Assembly: GCA_963942565.1 (NCBI GenBank) | Contig: OZ012686.1 | Location: 8,490,659-8,554,658, forward strand | DNA: 64,000 bases | Origin: Maea johnstoni | Lineage: Eukaryota > Annelida > Polychaeta > Spionida > Magelonidae | Direction of reading: 5' to 3' | In this document: positions 22,401 through 34,607 of the stretch, in pieces | Numbering within the stretch: the first letter of the stretch is position 1 | Layout: each line of letters begins with the position of its first letter | The notes under the pieces: generated by a model | Told to the model about the DNA's origin: nothing | What the model saw: the letters and a program-made list of their open reading frames with translations, nothing else | Databases searched by the model: none | Translations under genes and position numbers: made by a program

Positions 22401-25400
22401 CGATAAAGTGGATTCTATAAAAAGAAATATTCTTATTCTAGCCATGGGAGATCATTTTTGTGTGCTATTACCACAACCTATACTCTACAGACTGATTTCT
22501 TATGAGACAATTAACTTTACATCTTATGTGTTTTAGATTTGTTTGGATACAAGCAATTCAGCTCCACTTCTTCCAATAGTTACATCAAAGTTGAAACAAG
22601 GGAAGTGCCTTGCAGTTTGTTGTCCAAGGTAAGCCCAAAATCACTTTTAAAGACATATTATTTTTCTAACTTTTACTTAAAATGGATTCAATGGTATCAG
22701 GTAAAGCATTTGGATATTCTTGAATGCTTTACAAGCCCTGTAAGAAGGGAATAGTAACCATAACTATGGTTGGATACCGTTTAGAACGAAACGGCATGGT
22801 ATCTGTTCCACTGAAACAGTTTATTGCATCATTACCTTATAAACTTTGTTGCGAACAGTCATGTATAGAATCCTGGAATACGTGATAACTTCATAGTGGT
22901 TAGTACCTTTAACCCTTCCAATGCTGAGGCTACTTTTGTCAAAAGCACAAGAATGCAAATACTTTTGAAAACAATCTCAACTTTATCATGTTGGTATTCA
23001 TTGGATAGATCTTGCTGAGCACTCTCAGATGAGTACCTATGTGCCAGGGTTTCAGTCATTTGTCAGGATTTTACATAATTTTGTACTGGCCAAATTAGCC
23101 AACAGCAGCATAAGGGTTAAGAAATGAAACGGTACGATACAATACTTTTTGAAATGACACTGGTACCTCTTAACGGTATCAAACCCAACCAGAACATAAT
23201 GCAGGACAGGAATAGACACAAGATTTCTGAAAGGGAATTTATTTTTGAAGTGAGGTTTATGAAGTGGCAGCTTTACTATGAAAATTGAAAGTTAGATATA
23301 TGAAACCCTCATAAAACCCTGCCTCCTTTATATAGACTTTATTTGAATGGTAACCAGAACGCAACGCTGGACAGGAGTAAAAATGAAATTTTCTGAATAA
23401 GGATTTGTTCTTAAAGATATTCTTTTCAGCCAGGTTTGCTATGTGGTAGCTTTACCATGAAAACCTGAATTTTCAAGTAAGATACCTGAAATCCTCATAA
23501 AACCCTGCCTCCTATTTAAAATAAAGTTGTATGATGATAAGTTTTATTTACACATCTTTTCAGTATAGGTCAGATCATCAAAATGCAAGAAGTCATTGAT
23601 GCCCATCGATTGCCTCTTCTATGTGAAAGTGTATGGGAAGAAGGAGTACAGAAATGGAAGGCAGGAAAAATATTTCCAGAAAGGAATTTCCAGAAAGGTT
23701 TGCAATTTAAGAGTTATGTTAAGAGTTGAGTTTATTGTCACATTTTTGCTAACTGAGGCTGAGTCTTCACTAGCCATTTGTTGATGGTGGAGGAAACTGG
23801 AGTACCTGGGGAATACCGCCCCTAACCCCAAGTCACTGGCAACTGTCTCACATAATCCATGACACATTTGAACCCTGACAGCAGTGAGAGACAAGATCAG
23901 TCGGTGGCAACGCATTAGACCTCTTAACTATTTTGAGAGGCCAAAATGTATATGAAAACATACTATTTTTTTCATTGTGAGTTATGTGTGGACATTACCA
24001 TGTAAAATTGTATCTGAATTCAGAAACTATGTTAACAATATAACAATCTAACACAAATACTTTCTATTTAAAATGAAAATTAGCGTATTTTTCTTCTGAT
24101 ACTGTAGGATTAATTAATCACTTTAAATCACTTAGCAATCAAACCTAGCTATATTGAGGATCAATCATGGTAAGAAATAGAAACATTCAAGAAGGTGTAA
24201 CTAGGATGATGCTTTATGGGCAAAAGCGATTATCCTTCGAAATCACGCATGACAATAAAAGAATATTTGTATATATTTAAAATGAAAATACCTTTCTTTT
24301 TTTCAGCCCAATCAGAGATGAATGCTGATCAGGATCAAGTTTTCAACATTTCCTGTTCTCGGGATAATTATCACGTTGAGGAGGCTACAGGTACGTTATC
24401 TAGAACCAGTAATGAAATAAACGCTACAAAAAAGTAGACCAGTAGCATGTTGATAATAGTTCCCCCAGTGAGTACAAACAGTTTTTCATCAGCTTCCTAA
24501 GTAAACGTACCAGTACTCGATACAATTTAAAAAAAGCTAAGTATCGTATCATATCATTTATGATTTCAAGCTACCTGGTCATCTCCGTTCTAAGAGAGTT
24601 TGCTCTCTATCATCAGAAGCTGACAGTGCTAAATATAACATAATTAGGTCCCTGGAGGCAGGCAGCATCGTTAAAAATATTGTTGAGGTTTTGAATCATT
24701 AAAGAAATACCAATGTCAAATTGTATTGTGAAAATGTTAAAGGTGCCAATCCCAACAGCTTCTGAGGAAGTGCAAACAATCCTTCATTTGTGTGCCAGCT
24801 TCTTATTGGCTGAGCTCTCATGCTAGTGGCAGAGGTCTAGCTTAAACGTCATCCCTCGGTCAGGGACAGGAAATAATAAGGCAGGACCGATAATGTATTC
24901 TTTTCATCTGCCCAAAATGTCCGGTAACTCAAGTGGGTGTCCTAGTGTAACACTTGACTTTATAGCACTTGACTTTCCAGTGCACACTCTTACCACCTGC
25001 CTGCCACCCCGCATTTAATTGACCTACATTGGGTCTCCACAGGTGCCGTGTTTATCAATAGCTGTGGGATGGTCCACGTGTTGTCTACTTGTTTGCTTGA
25101 TCACAACATCTGGCCGTCAGCTATTAAGAGGCAATTATCCTGCTGCAATAGCAGTGGTACTTGACTGTCAAACTACAGAAAATTGTTTTCCATGGATAAA
25201 GCCAAAATGTTTCTTTGAAAATATGAATACCTAGTTAGCATACATTTACAAGTATTGAATTAACCTTTTAATGATGTCATAATCATTATTGACACTTTCA
25301 TACAGGTCTGATAGAAAACTCTACGTTTGCATCATTTTAATCATAGTGATTATTTAAATTTGTTTAAAGAGAAGCTGTGAAGAAGTATGATTGGCTGACA

Positions 25401-28359
25401 CTTGTTTCCATGATCCTATGAACATATTTTCTTTTCCAGTGTTTGTTGTGATACTACGCAAAACAAACAGACACCCAGAAGTCTGGGAGACAAACTGTAT
25501 AACTTCAAAAAGCCAACATCATCTGCCCGTTGAAATCAACAACAAATCAGAAATCAGTAAGACATTTCATGATGGAAACTTTGCTGTGGTAAGGCCTCTG
25601 AGACAAAAGAAGAAAGGAAGAGAGAATGAATTACATGTACAACTAAAGATTGACAAGATAACACACATGAATACGGGTCAAGTTCACCATAATGATGTCA
25701 TTGGATCTGAGCCAGGGAAGCTGATATGTACAAATACAGGGCAAACAATGTGCGTCCTGTTTCCAACTATGGAACATTTTGTCAAGAAATGGGGAAGTCA
25801 AGACAAGGCAACCAAGGTATTGCATTTAGCCATTTTTCTTTTGCATGTGACACAGGGTCATGTAAAAGTTTTGGGGGGCTATCCCAAAAATTATGGCAAT
25901 TTTCTTTTTAAACTTCAACGTTAATTTTTTATTTAATTTTGAAATTCTCTGTATAGTAGCTGTGGTATTATATCTTAATAGTAGACTGAATACAAATGCC
26001 ATTCTTGAGTTCCACATAATAGATGTATATGTATCTTTCAATAGTTTTTGCCTATTCTATTACTCAATAATGATATATGATATATATTATTACAAAGAAC
26101 ATTCTTGTCATCATTGCTTGCCAATTTTTTTTCTATGAATAGTTAATTTATACATTTTATAGAATATATCTTTGACAACATTTTATATTCATGATAGGAG
26201 ACACCAATCATACCCATGTACGTGTGTCTTCTTAAGAGGCCTTTTTTCTAAGTTATGCATTTTCAATTCAGTTGTCTCCACACAGGATATTTTACACAGT
26301 ATTTGTACTAGTACATCCATCATCTCATAATACACTCACCAGTTCTCAAGGCTGATTCTCTTCATCAGCTTTTGCCAATACTAAATGATTATATTTTGTT
26401 TGATTTCTTTCAGCTTGCTGGCCTTATGACACAGTTAACAGATGCCAAACCTGGCGACCACATTCTGGAATATGGGACTCTAGCAAAAGGCAGAACTCTC
26501 TACTTATCAAAAGCAGGTAGCTCTCCCTTTCAGCTTTGTAGAGACCTAATTTTCATATTGTGATGAATGTGTTGGTTTCAACCCTTGTATCCTCTGAGTG
26601 CTAAAGAAATCTGAAAGTATCCTATATCCATTTCTTTACAATAAAATGAAAAACATTTTGTAAAATCTTTTAGAAATATGAGAATATGTAGAGCATTTTC
26701 AAGTTTTAATTTGGGAATTATATTATCCTTCACATACTGTTTATAATACGACAATGAAACATTTGAAGCATGAGAATTCTTCATATTTACTCTTAAAAGT
26801 TTCATTTGAACATTTACACCTGTTTCTCACAACCACTTCTGCTATACAGAGATACTCTTTATGAAGCCATGATAGAGGGATGTTATTTGATAAAAGAATT
26901 TTATCATTTTTTCATCTTTTACTTATTATTTATGCTGCTGATGGCTAATTTGGCCAATACAAAATGATGCAAAAAACCTGAAAAATGATTGAATTGTGGC
27001 ACATGTGTACTCGTCTGAGATAAGAGTACTCAAGGAGAACTATTCAATGAATACCTACATAACAAGGTTTAGGTGGTTTTCAAAAATCTTTGTGTCCTTG
27101 TTCTTAGGACTTAGCATTTGAAGGATTAAATTCTGCTGTAGAGATATCTTGGATATTTTCAGTTTATTTAAGGAGCTAAGTAAGGCAGGTATTGTTATGA
27201 AAAAGGATTTGATCACTATTTATTCTTTTACTTATATTCAGCTGAAGAGAAATGAATGTTTTGTCTTTTACTTCCAGTTGGTCACAATGGCAAAGTTCAT
27301 ACCATAACAGATGATTTAAAAAGTTCTGAGAAGATAAGCGAGTGGTCTTCAATTTATCAGGAAACATATGATGAATGTTGGCCCCATAATACTACCTTTC
27401 ACAACGATAGGCTGGAACATACTCTTCAATCTTTGGATAAGCCTATTTTTGATGGAGTAAGTATGGTTTACATACCTTAAGGGGCTTCTTTTTACCTCAC
27501 CATGCATTTTTATAAGCACTCTACGAAAGGATTCAGTGTAAATAGTTACTGTAATTTCGCGTGTATAAGACACTTTTTTACATGAATTTTTACACTCAAA
27601 TCGGGGTTGCGTCTTATACACGCAGCCAGTAATCTAGGGTGTTTTACATCGAGTACCCAGGCCACACGGAGATCCGAAATAGATGACCCAAGGTACCATC
27701 TATTACTCTAAAGTTCGAAATATTAGCGTGCTTAAATTTAGCGAATTGATCCATTTTTCCATGTTAGCGAATTGTAATATTAGCGTCTGAACCATCTCGA
27801 AAAGCGCCATCTGCCGACAGATATTCAAACTAGACCTGGTTTGATAAACGGTGGCGCGTTATTTTGGCGGACGTGCCTTGAACCACGCTGGTGCACATGG
27901 TATACTAGTATCACATTTAAATGGTCTTCCCCTGTGTGAATTCCTTTATGCTTTTATCAGACGGAGAGAATACTTTTTTCCCTGTTTGAATTCTTAAATG
28001 CCGTATCTGATGTTGACTGGCACATTGTTTTACTACTTATCTTACACATGTATGTTATTCTCCTGTGTGAATGTGAATGAACATTCTCTCAGTCTTAACA
28101 TAGAATAAATCTTAAAGGATTTCACATAGGGGAAAGACTGTTCTAGTTTGAGCTATGTGATAAAATATTCTCCAAGATAACGAAGTGAGACTACCTAGAA
28201 AAAAAAGAAAAATCGTTGAAAAATGGAACAAATATTACCGGATCGTAATATTAGCGAATCTGACCCACTCGCTAATGTCGCCAATAATAGTTCCATGCTA
28301 ATATTTCGAACTTTACAGTAATCTTTTATGTTACTATGTTTTATAATTTCAGTTTCGAC

Positions 28360-28436
<77 letters not shown>

Positions 28437-31400
28437 CCATTATAATAAAATTCTAGTTAAGACCCCACATTCCCTTCTAGACAAATCTCAACCTTATGGG
28501 TGTTTTCTTGAAATTAATTGGGGGTATATAACAGTAAGGGTTGTGGTCAGTTTATTGCATTCACGGTGGATTACATGAATTCAACTCTCCCCTGGTTCAT
28601 CCAAACATGCGGGTTGTTTCACCTAATTACAATTATGATGTGGCAAAGACAATGTCTATTGGTGTTTGCCCCGACATGACAAATTGTAATTTCAGGACCA
28701 CCCTCCGTCAAAAGTTATTGATTACAATCATAGCATGCCAAGGACAATGGATATCGGGCACTGACACGCAGTGATAAGCATTGTTGTCACATTTCACGCA
28801 TTTCGAAATGCGTTTTACTGGTTCTTAGCGTTAACCATGTGAAGTAGATCTGCCGCAATATTTTCGAAAAGGGGGTGCGCACTATACACAAAGCTAAGGC
28901 CTATACATTAATTCACAGGCCTGAACAAGGGGTGCGTCTTATATACGGGTGCGTCATATACACGCGAAATTACGGTATATACCTAATTGTAGTGCCCAAA
29001 ATGTCCTACTCTGTTAGTGATATCTTTTTGAACAAAGTTTTTTTTCTTTTTTTGGGGGGGGCGGGGGGGAGTGGGGGGATTAAAGAAATGTTGATAAGTA
29101 CTCAATGATAAAATCTATGAATAGCTTGTGAGTTTGACCAGAGTTATTTTTAAAAGTATCAGCATATATCCAGATATAAATTGTCAAATGTAACTCTTAT
29201 GCATGGATAGGTGAAAGAGTGGGTGAGGGATTGCCCTCCAAATATAAGAAAGGTCGCACTTAACTTTAAAAAAACTTAATTGCTGAAAGGTTACCCAAAC
29301 CTTATCTGTATCTGTTGATGCACCAGTCAAAATGTGTATCCAAAAATGTGTTTTATTCTATTTTTATCTTTTTTAGATTTGTTGGGACATTTTTTATAAG
29401 AAAACTGGGGTTGCAGATGACCTAGCCTGTCTCATCAGACATCTTCGCAATGGTAGCTATTTGACAATATATTGCTCAAGGTAAATACACATTTAAGCTA
29501 TCCTATTAATGTAACAACTAAGCTATATCAAGCTATATCTTTCCCCACTGTTTATCTGAATATTAAAATGTCTAAACCTTAACTTTTAACCTATTTTACC
29601 ACCATCTTCATGAAATTTTCAACCTTTTTATCTGGAAAATGAGAATCCTCTTTTTATGAATTACAGTTAGCTTTTTAAATAAGACATAAGGAGAATATGT
29701 ATGATATGCCAAAGGATTTGGCTGATAGTCTAGCAAAAAAGTTTTTCATCAGGCCAAAAAAAAAGTGTTTGGTTTCTATTACGTCCTAAAAAATATAGGT
29801 AGGGTAGGAAGGGATTTTTATTTTTTTATTATCATTTTTATTCTTTAACTTGCACGATTCCCTGGAGTTGGATGGCTTTGATAAAGGTTTGCCTTGTTGT
29901 AATTGTCTTTATATGCATTAATTGTAGGCCCCTGCTTCTGTTAATCCAGAAATTTATAATTTAATGGATTTGAGAATTGGTATTTAGGACGGCATGGCAA
30001 TTTCTTGGGTAGGAACAATTCATTTTTCAGTAGGATTGGCAAAAAAAACTTTAGGGTAGGGGACAAAAACTAGGTATGGTAGGGTAATAGGAACCAAACA
30101 TCTTTTTTTTTTAGGCCTCAGGTAATGTAGTACATTTTAGATTTTGCATCTTTAAATCTTTCACCATCAAATAACATCAGGTATGTTTCTCTTATTTTAT
30201 TTTGAAATAGTAGCCTTGTCAGTATTTGTATTTTTCAAAGTTTCTCCTATTTATCAGATTATTTTTTTGCTTTAGATATAAATGAGTAGAGCTGCACTCA
30301 CGGAGGGAGATCAACTCATGAGCTCACCACCCGTTTGACTCGTGAGCTCATGAGCTCACGGACATTCAGATTTTCCAAAAAGATAGTTATTTTCTAGCCC
30401 TGCTATAAAGAAATAAGTATTTATTGGCGGAGATTTATTGACATTGCCATGTTTATTTAATTTTAAAACGTGCTGACGAGGTACAAAGGTCAGTATAAAA
30501 CTCACCACCGCTTGAATGTATACATTGGAGATTGTTAAGAAGAAATGACACCGATAAGCAGTTAAGTATGCTAATAATGTGTGTTAGGTGCTCTGTGTTA
30601 CGTTTGTGTTCCCTACATAGACGAGCTCACGATTTGAACATTTCAGCTCGAGCTCGGCGAGCATGCCCCATGGCTCGAGCCACTCGAGTCGTGAGTGGTG
30701 AGTGCAGCTCTATAAATGAGACTTCATTTTTATAGTGAATTTTTAATCCAAAATGATATTGTGTAAAATGAGATAAGAGAAGTTTTATTGCATCATACAT
30801 TAACATTCTGATTCAGCATATTTGTTTTCACTTTGCAGCATCTCGAAAGTACTCCAAGTTGCAGACCTCCTAAGAAGGTATCCTCTGCCAGTCATGGTAG
30901 ATGGTGTATTTGAAGTTTCACATAGAAGATGGACGGTGAAAAAGCCCATCTCAGAAGGTAAGTCATTAAAACGCTTGCAGTTGGGGGATTATTTAACAAA
31001 GCAGTAATAGGACTAGTCCTGTCTGGATATACATTGCAAAAAAAAAACCCCAAAAAAACCCCAGAAAAACAGTAACATCCAAGTTTCTTTTCAAAGTTTA
31101 ACAAAATCGGTATTTTGTTCAAAGGTTACAGGTTTTTGCTTTGAAAAATAGGTATTACTCTGTCATGAAGTTTTTATTCAGGGATTTTCTTAGCTTGAGT
31201 TATTTCAAGAAAGTGACCCTTGTGTGTACACCTAAATACATATGAGTTTGTTTTGGAATTGAAGACCCGAAAGTCAGGATATTAGAGAGAGTATGCTATT
31301 ATATATTTTCCTCTTCATAAATGCTTTGTTAATTTGACTCGACTGATATTTGAGCATTTCTTATCTTGTGAATGATAATATATCATAAACTATTCTACAT

Positions 31401-32202
31401 GTTTTATGTTTCCTTGTCACAGAATCTTAATTTAATAAAGATTTGTTTTAAATCATTATTGCTTTTTTGAGTGAACCGAGTGAAGGTGTCTTGATGGATG
31501 CCTAGATTTTTTGAAAGAAGTTCATTACCTGTGTTTATTATATCTAGATGAAAGAGATGAATTGGATTTACCTCCCTATGTTTCAAGACCAAAAAGATAT
31601 AGTGGATCTTCCTCAGGTGAGAATAGTTTTATTTGTATTAAAAGGCCTTTGTGCCATTCAGGCTTAGATAATTGTCTCATTCTATGATGATTTTAAAATG
31701 CAGTAGTTTAAGTTTTACATAGCGTGAGAATAAAGCTTATGAATGATTTTTCTCCTTTTGATATTTTTGAAAATTGGTTAACTTGTCGCCAATTACTATT
31801 TAGTTTTGATAGCATTACGCCACTCTCTTTATAAAAATACATACCTGCACTACACACCAAAATAGGAAGACATTTATAATACTTTGATGTTCTTTTATTA
31901 TGTTTATTCAAACATTGTTTGAAATGTCATTTCATAACTGTACTATAGCATTGATATGATAAACCATTTTCTGAATCACGTAAGAGAGAATTTTATTACT
32001 ATTTTCCATCTCATGATAATTGTGTGGGAGCAAGATTAGAATGGATAGAGCGATTTACATTTTGGAAATAATGGCCTATATTAAAAGCCTGAGAATAATG
32101 ATTGCATCAGAATTGAAAATAAATTGTCAGTTGTTTTCTTTTGTAGGTTTTATATTTAGGCTGCGAAAATTCCAAGACAGGTTCTTCATCTGTGAAGATT
32201 GA
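19497..32202 (+). CDS. TRMT61B: TRMT61B-like tRNA (adenine58-N1)-methyltransferase with tandem active and degenerate domains
   Basis: Thirteen coding exons: 19497-20330, 20862-20964, 21562-21755, 22537-22628, 23564-23697, 24307-24390, 25440-25816, 26414-26516, 27278-27456, 29377-29480, 30839-30957, 31548-31616, 32147-32202; 815 residues, all junctions in phase. Residues 1-~35 look like a mitochondrial presequence (basic, no acids); ~36-190 are low-complexity. Domain 1 (~198-490) has the TRM61 N-terminal barrel (GQDVFVFRPNLEDYI), the SAM motif LEAGSGSGALTLMLSRA (296-312), motif ICLD (Asp381) and the closing strand VFVVILRK (481-488). Domain 2 (~520-815) repeats the same order: GQTMCVLFPTMEHFV, LEYGTLAKGRTLYLSKA (624-640, glycines largely lost), ICWD (Asp704), PPYVSRP and FIFRLRK. 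Human TRMT61B (m1A in mitochondrial tRNA) has one such unit in 477 residues. Domain 2 looks catalytically dead, recalling Trm6 beside Trm61. The gene lies tail-to-tail with SPDYA. Confidence 0.9.
20972..21206. mobile_element. Fold-back element with AGGCCTAAAAAAA ends (TRMT61B intron 2)
   Basis: Left arm AGGCCTAAAAAAAAAATTG then TTTGTTTCCTGTAAC; right arm GTTACAGGAAACAAACAAC then TTTTTTTAGGCCT, nearly perfect reverse complements. It begins only 8 bp after the exon 2 donor. A second member is at 29751-30117. Confidence 0.8.
21784..22001 (+). mobile_element. piggyBac-like MITE, AACCCATT family (TRMT61B intron 3)
   Basis: Left end TTAACCCATTCACACTCAGA; right end CTCTGAGTGTTAATGGGATAA, an inverted pair. 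Same family as 35027-35256. Confidence 0.6.
22767..23190. repeat. Inverted repeat of a GGTTGGATACCGTTTA phrase with nested MITE
   Basis: GGTTGGATACCGTTTAGAACG (22768) and CGGTATCAAACCCAACC near 23173-23189 are approximate inverses. The piggyBac-like MITE at 22909-23120 sits between them, so the outer element appears older. Similar GATACGATACTTTTTG phrases recur at about 22230 and in other forms near 24500-24560. Confidence 0.45.
22909..23120 (+). mobile_element. piggyBac-like MITE, CCCTTCCAATGCTGAGG family (TRMT61B intron 4)
   Basis: TTAACCCTTCCAATGCTGAG at the left, CAGCAGCATAAGGGTTAA at the right, with TTAA at both edges. A typical copy. Confidence 0.8.
23740..23930 (-). mobile_element. 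tRNA-derived SINE copy (TRMT61B intron 5)
   Basis: On the minus strand: a tRNA-like head with a B-box-like GGGTTCAAATG, then the body phrase GTGACTTGGGGTTAGG and CCAGGTACTCCAGTTTCCTC shared with the SINE at 46243-46481, and a tail with AAAAATGTGAC. Confidence 0.65.
26924..27129 (-). mobile_element. piggyBac-like MITE (TRMT61B intron 8)
   Basis: Inverted, worn copy of the CCCTTCCAATGCTGAGG family: TTATGCTGCTGATGGCTAAT at the left, AGCATTTGAAGGATTAA at the right with TTAA at 27126-27129. Confidence 0.65.
27704..28320. mobile_element. Nested inverted-repeat element with TTCGAAATATTAGC ends
   Basis: Left end TACTCTAAAGTTCGAAATAT followed by TAGC, and right end GCTAATATTTCGAAC then TTTACAGTA, form a ~24-bp inverted pair. 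Several inner TTAGCGAAT phrases look like sub-terminal repeats. It is inserted in the 27547-28977 element. Confidence 0.75.
28362..28434. repeat. (TA)n microsatellite
   Basis: About 72 bp of pure TA, within TRMT61B intron 9. Confidence 0.95.
29751..30117. mobile_element. Fold-back element with AGGCC-poly(A) ends (TRMT61B intron 10)
   Basis: Left AGGCCAAAAAAAAAGTGTTTG and right CAAACATCTTTTTTTTTAGGCC are inverse. TAGGTAGGGTAGG phrases are shared with 20972-21206. Confidence 0.7.
30287..30712. mobile_element. hAT-type MITE with 8-bp target duplication (TRMT61B intron 10)
   Basis: Ends TAGAGCTGCACTCAC and GTGAGTGCAGCTCTA are perfect 15-bp inverted repeats. The flanks are both TAAATGAG (30279-30286 and 30713-30720), an 8-bp target duplication. 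Inner sequence is rich in GAGCTC repeats. The TSD size fits the hAT superfamily. Confidence 0.9.
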
Positions 32203-34607
32203 TTATTCAGAATTTGATGCTGGTATTTTCCTCTTGTACAGCATTGGATAAAGAGATGGCTCAAGAGGTTCAACAAAACCCCTCTTTGTGATGAACCCCT
32301 AGATGTCAACAGGTACTGACATCAGTGCTCATCTGAATCTATACTTCAAGTCAAATTTCACAGGTGGTTTAGAAAAAAGAGTAGATTTGAAAAGGGAAGT
32401 TAGTTCTTTACCAGTTTTGCTAGTTGTCTCTTTTCTAGTTGACTGCAAACAGCTCTTTTTGGAAACAGAAAATACTGCATGTATGCAAATTTAATGGCTG
32501 CTTTGTGTTCTTTATTGCTAAACAATTCAATATGATCATGCTTTGTATTTAGCACTTGAAAGATCTAGTCATTGTATATTTGGTAAGTGATAGGTGTAGA
32601 AATAAATTTCAGGCCACATTTTTAACAGGGCATGAAACATTTTAACCATAAAAGCATCAAAATAACATCCTTCAAATAAATATCCTTCTTTGTATTTGGT
32701 TTAGTCTAGTTTGAGTGCTTGAATGTGCAAATTTAAAGTAACACACATACCCTCCAGCAGGGCTGTAAAGCGAAACTTATAGCAAATTAAAGCAGTACAC
32801 AGTACCTGAATATGACATTACCCCTAGGACTTGAACAAGATAGGTCAACTTAATCCTGACTTCTTACAACTATCTACCTGCTATGTAGGACATAGTAAGT
32901 ACAGTCAATTCCTTCTCTGTGGATCCATTTTGACATTGCACATGGCCTGAGAAGCTGACTTTGCATGCAATTTTTTGTGGAATTTGTACCATTTATTCAA
33001 TTGATTGCCTTTCACCCCGTGTAATAAATGAAATCCATCTTTTAAAAAACTATACATGTGTTTGTTTGTTATTTGCTTTTATACATCTTGCCCATTTCTA
33101 TTCTACTTGGTAAAAATTGAATGGTAAATAGATAGTGGTTATGGTAGTCAATTTATCTACAATTTTGACTTGGCAACTAGACTTTCAGTGATGGCTCCTG
33201 CCAATCCTACCAGTAATATATGTTATCATTTTACGTATTTTTTGGTTGCATAAGATACAGCTACCCTCTTGAAAAATGCATGTACAGGAATAGTAATATA
33301 TAAAGTTGAACAACTGTATAAAAAACTTCAAACTTTAGACGATTAAGTCATGGACAATTATTTGGAATAATCATAAGATTCAATTTATCTGTAAACAAAA
33401 ATTGATAATCTATATGTCAGAGGATGAATACTAACGATTCTTAGTACTACTGGCCTTCAAATTTTTTAGAAAGCTATACCCTTTTGAAATTGCTGTTTCA
33501 TTTAATGTGTGTGAGAAATCCATTTTCCTAACAAAGAAGGTGGGAGGTCGGGCGGAGAGGGAAAGAACGGATCAAGGAATATCTCTAATGCAAATTTATA
33601 AATAAAATCTTGCTGGTACAAAAGTGTTCAATCTCTTCCTAGTGCAAGTGCTGAATCGTTAATTCATAAATATTTGTGGCATTATGAATCACAATGAAAA
33701 ATATCAAGCAAATACTTATACCCTCTAAGCTGCTAAATGATTTAAGTTGGACTGAGGAAAACTATAAAATGTAAAAACTGCAATATAGTTGTGTGCATAA
33801 TTCTTTATTCTTACTATGTCTTTACAAACATTCATTCAAATACACGTCATTACCACTAATCACATTTAGAGACTGTATATTGGCCTCTTTTACATATCCA
33901 ACTGGACTAGTGTGCTTTCTTCAGGTTCATTTCACATACACAACATCTATACCCTTTCATTCATCTCTTGGATATTTACATGTCAGTGGTTGTAACTTGT
34001 CAATTTCCTGGTGTAAAAGCTACATTAGTTAGAAGTTAGTCATCACATTCATCTCCAATATGAAGTCTTACATATTAACGTATTACATTATTTACAAGAG
34101 TAAAATATAACCATTTTGTGTAAAATAATCTTCTTCCACTTAAAAATCATGTAACAAAACAGTAATAGTACAATAATGATAATAATAAAAATATTGATAA
34201 TAATTACAAAAATGATAATATGAGACAAGTGTGAGTTGCAGATAATAAGCCTCTGATCAGTGTCTAAAATATATGAAATTTGAAAAAAAGGGACCAAAAT
34301 TCATGTCAGTCATCAGATTGATTGGCGTCTTCAGTATATGATTAAAAACCAAAAGCATGATAGTAAAATTGCACATGTGTACACGTTTATGTTCATTGGT
34401 CAAACACTTGCCTAAGTCACAAGTAAGTTGAGATTGTTTTTCAAAGTCAGCTGGGAGACCTCTTACAGCTGATACTTGATTGTGCTGCCACCTTTTGGCA
34501 ATATATTACAACTATCGTGTTCTCTCATGAAACAAGCTGTAATTCTAATTTGGGAACATTCCATGATTGTTGCCCTTCTCTTGAAATATATGTTTTTACT
34601 GCAGTTT
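32203..34607. other. Convergent 3' flank of TRMT61B and SPDYA
   Basis: No gene seen. Plus-strand AATAAA signals at 32601-32606 and 33023-33028 could end TRMT61B. On the minus strand AATAAA (complement of 33804-33809) could end SPDYA, giving it a ~0.8 kb 3' UTR. The sequence is otherwise plain AT-rich DNA, with an AT-rich simple stretch at about 34150-34220. Confidence 0.5.

Larger units (their letters stand above)
27547..28977. mobile_element. Inverted-repeat element in TRMT61B intron 9, carrying nested insertions
   Basis: Outer ends TACTGTAATTTCGCGTGTAT (27547) and ATACACGCGAAATTACGGTA (ending 28977) are inverse. GGGTGCGTCTTATA-like phrases just inside both ends relate it to the element at 370-861. 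It contains a second inverted-repeat element (27704-28320) and a (TA)n tract (about 28362-28434). Confidence 0.75.

Noticed and set aside
25643-26041. Minus-strand open frames opposite TRMT61B exon 7
   Set aside because: Shadows of the coding exon; no homology of their own.
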